Below are positions 62,805-64,000 of a stretch of DNA of 64,000 nucleotides, in pieces. The stretch spans positions 51,681,661-51,745,660 of the forward strand of contig CM059189.1 in the NCBI GenBank assembly GCA_030323885.1. The letters are read 5' to 3'. The translations under genes were made by a program, and so were the position numbers. Each line of letters starts with the position of its first letter. The first letter of the stretch is position 1. The notes beneath the pieces are model-generated. The model saw nothing but the letters and a program-made list of their open reading frames with translations, did not search any database and was not told where the DNA came from. Source of the DNA: Branchipolynoe longqiensis (taxonomy: Eukaryota > Annelida > Polychaeta > Phyllodocida > Polynoidae).

Positions 62805-63120
62805 ACACAGTACTTACTATAATTAAGGAAGACAGTGCATCTTAATTAGCATCACAGATTGCTGGCTGGCATTGCGGTTATTAAGAGATAGTTGCCATCT
62901 GAAGTAATTTCGCCCCACATTAATTTACCAACAGAAAGAAAAAAACCTGCGGGTAAATACCGGAAAACATGCATAATTAACGGAGCCTTGATGAGCATTC
63001 TGCCCGCGTACATGGTAGAGGTCAATGAGTGCATTCAGGAGGCCGCGCCGTCTAGTGAGCAGACGAGGAACCAGTCAACGCACAAAGACACGTACACTTA
63101 CATGTATAATAGAATAACCG
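62805..63120. other. unique island with homeodomain-type cores
   Basis: ACTATAATTAAGGAAG, TCTTAATTAGCATCAC, CACATTAATTTACC and GCATAATTAACGG within 170 bp. No TE family or gene. Candidate regulatory DNA. Confidence 0.35.
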
Positions 63121-63289
63121 CACTTGTATATATTTAAAATCTAACATTTAAAATCTGACCGTCCGAGCAGGTCTGGAGGCGGTAGTGACCAGATGGAGCT
63201 GGTATCAGGGTGGCCAGGAGCCACTTACAGGTGGCGCCATGGTGGCAGAAGCAGGAACTAACTACTGTCACAGTAGGATAGTATAGACG

Positions 63290-64000
63290 GGATCACGGTT
63301 CCGACTGCACATGCACTGAAAACGGAGTTGGCAGCAAAGCAAATGTGAATGGCCATTGAGTTTGTCAATACGCGGAGGGAAAACTTCGATTTTATTCAAA
63401 TTGAATAGAAATACATAATAATTTGGCATAAACATGCATGCACACATGCAATATAATGATCTGATGAATATAGCTAAGACAAAACTATCCATAGGTAAAC
63501 TTTTTGAGCTAGGAATCATACAGAAAACAATCTTGTTCTAAATATTAAAATGCTAAATGTGTCAACATACACTTGTTTCAGAGAAATGTATAACCAATAT
63601 CTGATTAACCCTACTCATTTTCTAGTTCTACATATGTCATTAGCCATAGGATATAAATAAAAACATTAATAAAATAAGTAAAACTGACTCTGGCTATGAC
63701 ACTAACACTAGTCTGAGTGGCCAGATTTGTCTAAATCTAAATGCACATGGCATAAGATGTGCATATTATATTGATGTAAATGCAATGCTGGATAAAAGAT
63801 TAATATCTTAATTTATTAATATATTTGTTTAGTTGGTATTCTATGTTTCAAACAAGAGCTGAGATGAGCTGAAACTAGCACATTTCATAGCTGCACCCAG
63901 TGTATTAGCATGTGTGTATTAGCATGTGCGATGTGCTTCTCGCGGGTTTGTTTTGCTCTGACGCATCCCACAATGCACCGCGCCGTTGGAATGATGATGT
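63290..64000 (+). mobile_element. element X, second long copy (reaches window end)
   Basis: Starts ATCACGGTTCCGACTGCACA and runs to CACCGCGCCGTTGGAATGAT at the window edge. Shares long blocks with the inverse of 43101-43670. CATAGCTGCACCCAGTGT is the intact, uninterrupted site into which MULE-like MITE copy 1 inserted in the 1.8-kb copy. The GTGTATTAGCAT block is doubled. Confidence 0.8.

Overview
This window looks like repeat-saturated intergenic (or intronic) DNA from a marine invertebrate, most probably a mollusc. The main clue is a tRNA-derived SINE (copies at 5594-5950 and 62459-62797) whose 3' half ('...CAATAGCCRATGAT...', 'CTAGAGGCGTCATTAA') resembles a SINE widespread in mollusc genomes. 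That link is from memory, not from a search. No host protein-coding exon, functional tRNA or rRNA gene could be recognised. Nearly every long open frame is an artefact of simple repeats or lies inside a transposable element.

The commonest element is a tRNA-headed SINE, here called SINE-1, with about 40 full, truncated or nested copies on both strands. Other retroposons are an RTE/BovB-like LINE (one long 5'-truncated, frameshifted copy at 16822-19109 and two 3' fragments at 28308-28815 and 48298-49003), a CR1/L2-type LINE tail (40094-40455), the mollusc-type SINE-2, a second tRNA-headed SINE-3 (7372-7692, 60378-60710), and a tRNA-Gln-like SINE-4 that forms a tandem/inverted cluster (57065-58712).

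At least nine non-autonomous DNA-transposon groups are present: a MULE-like MITE with 9-bp target duplications; a TTAA-flanked MITE; a set of TWA-flanked elements with a shared GTCACAC-type end but different interiors (H1-H6); a CWG-flanked element with TIR GGSCGTAATCGATTAA; pogo-like CAGTRAAACCTCTCTAA MITEs; a second TA-flanked element (40790-41104); an ATCACGGTTCC-ended element (X); a TTGGTGATCGTCC-ended element (W); and a GGGCCCGTATGCAG-ended element (H7). Many are nested, so insertion order can often be read directly.

The rest is mostly satellite-like DNA: 10-bp CACACACTCA arrays (2.6-3.6 and 25.3-26.7 kb), a 25-bp array (26.9-28.0 kb), an 85-bp AT-rich palindromic array (22.4-23.2 kb), a 10-bp GGCTAGGCTT array (31.6-31.9 kb), a 60-bp array whose units each carry a CTCF-like motif (33.96-35.14 kb), a 19-bp array (39.1-39.3 kb), CT/GA tracts, C- or G-rich tracts (43.9-45.1, 46.4-47.2 kb), a TG-rich array (49.6-50.7 kb) and an inverted minisatellite complex (51.7-54.2 kb). 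A few short, non-repetitive islands rich in homeodomain-type, E-box or CTCF-like motifs (21.2-21.5, 59.4-59.7, 62.8-63.1 kb) are the best candidates for host regulatory DNA.

The most interesting observations are three ~58-nt retroposed fragments of the SINE-1 3' end that share one 5' boundary and have target duplications; the MULE-like MITE, validated by uninterrupted paralogues inside the window and carrying a YY1-like motif; the CTCF-like motif array interrupted by the CWG element; the H1-H6 elements with element-specific internal words; and a 705-bp near-perfect palindrome at 19889-20593.
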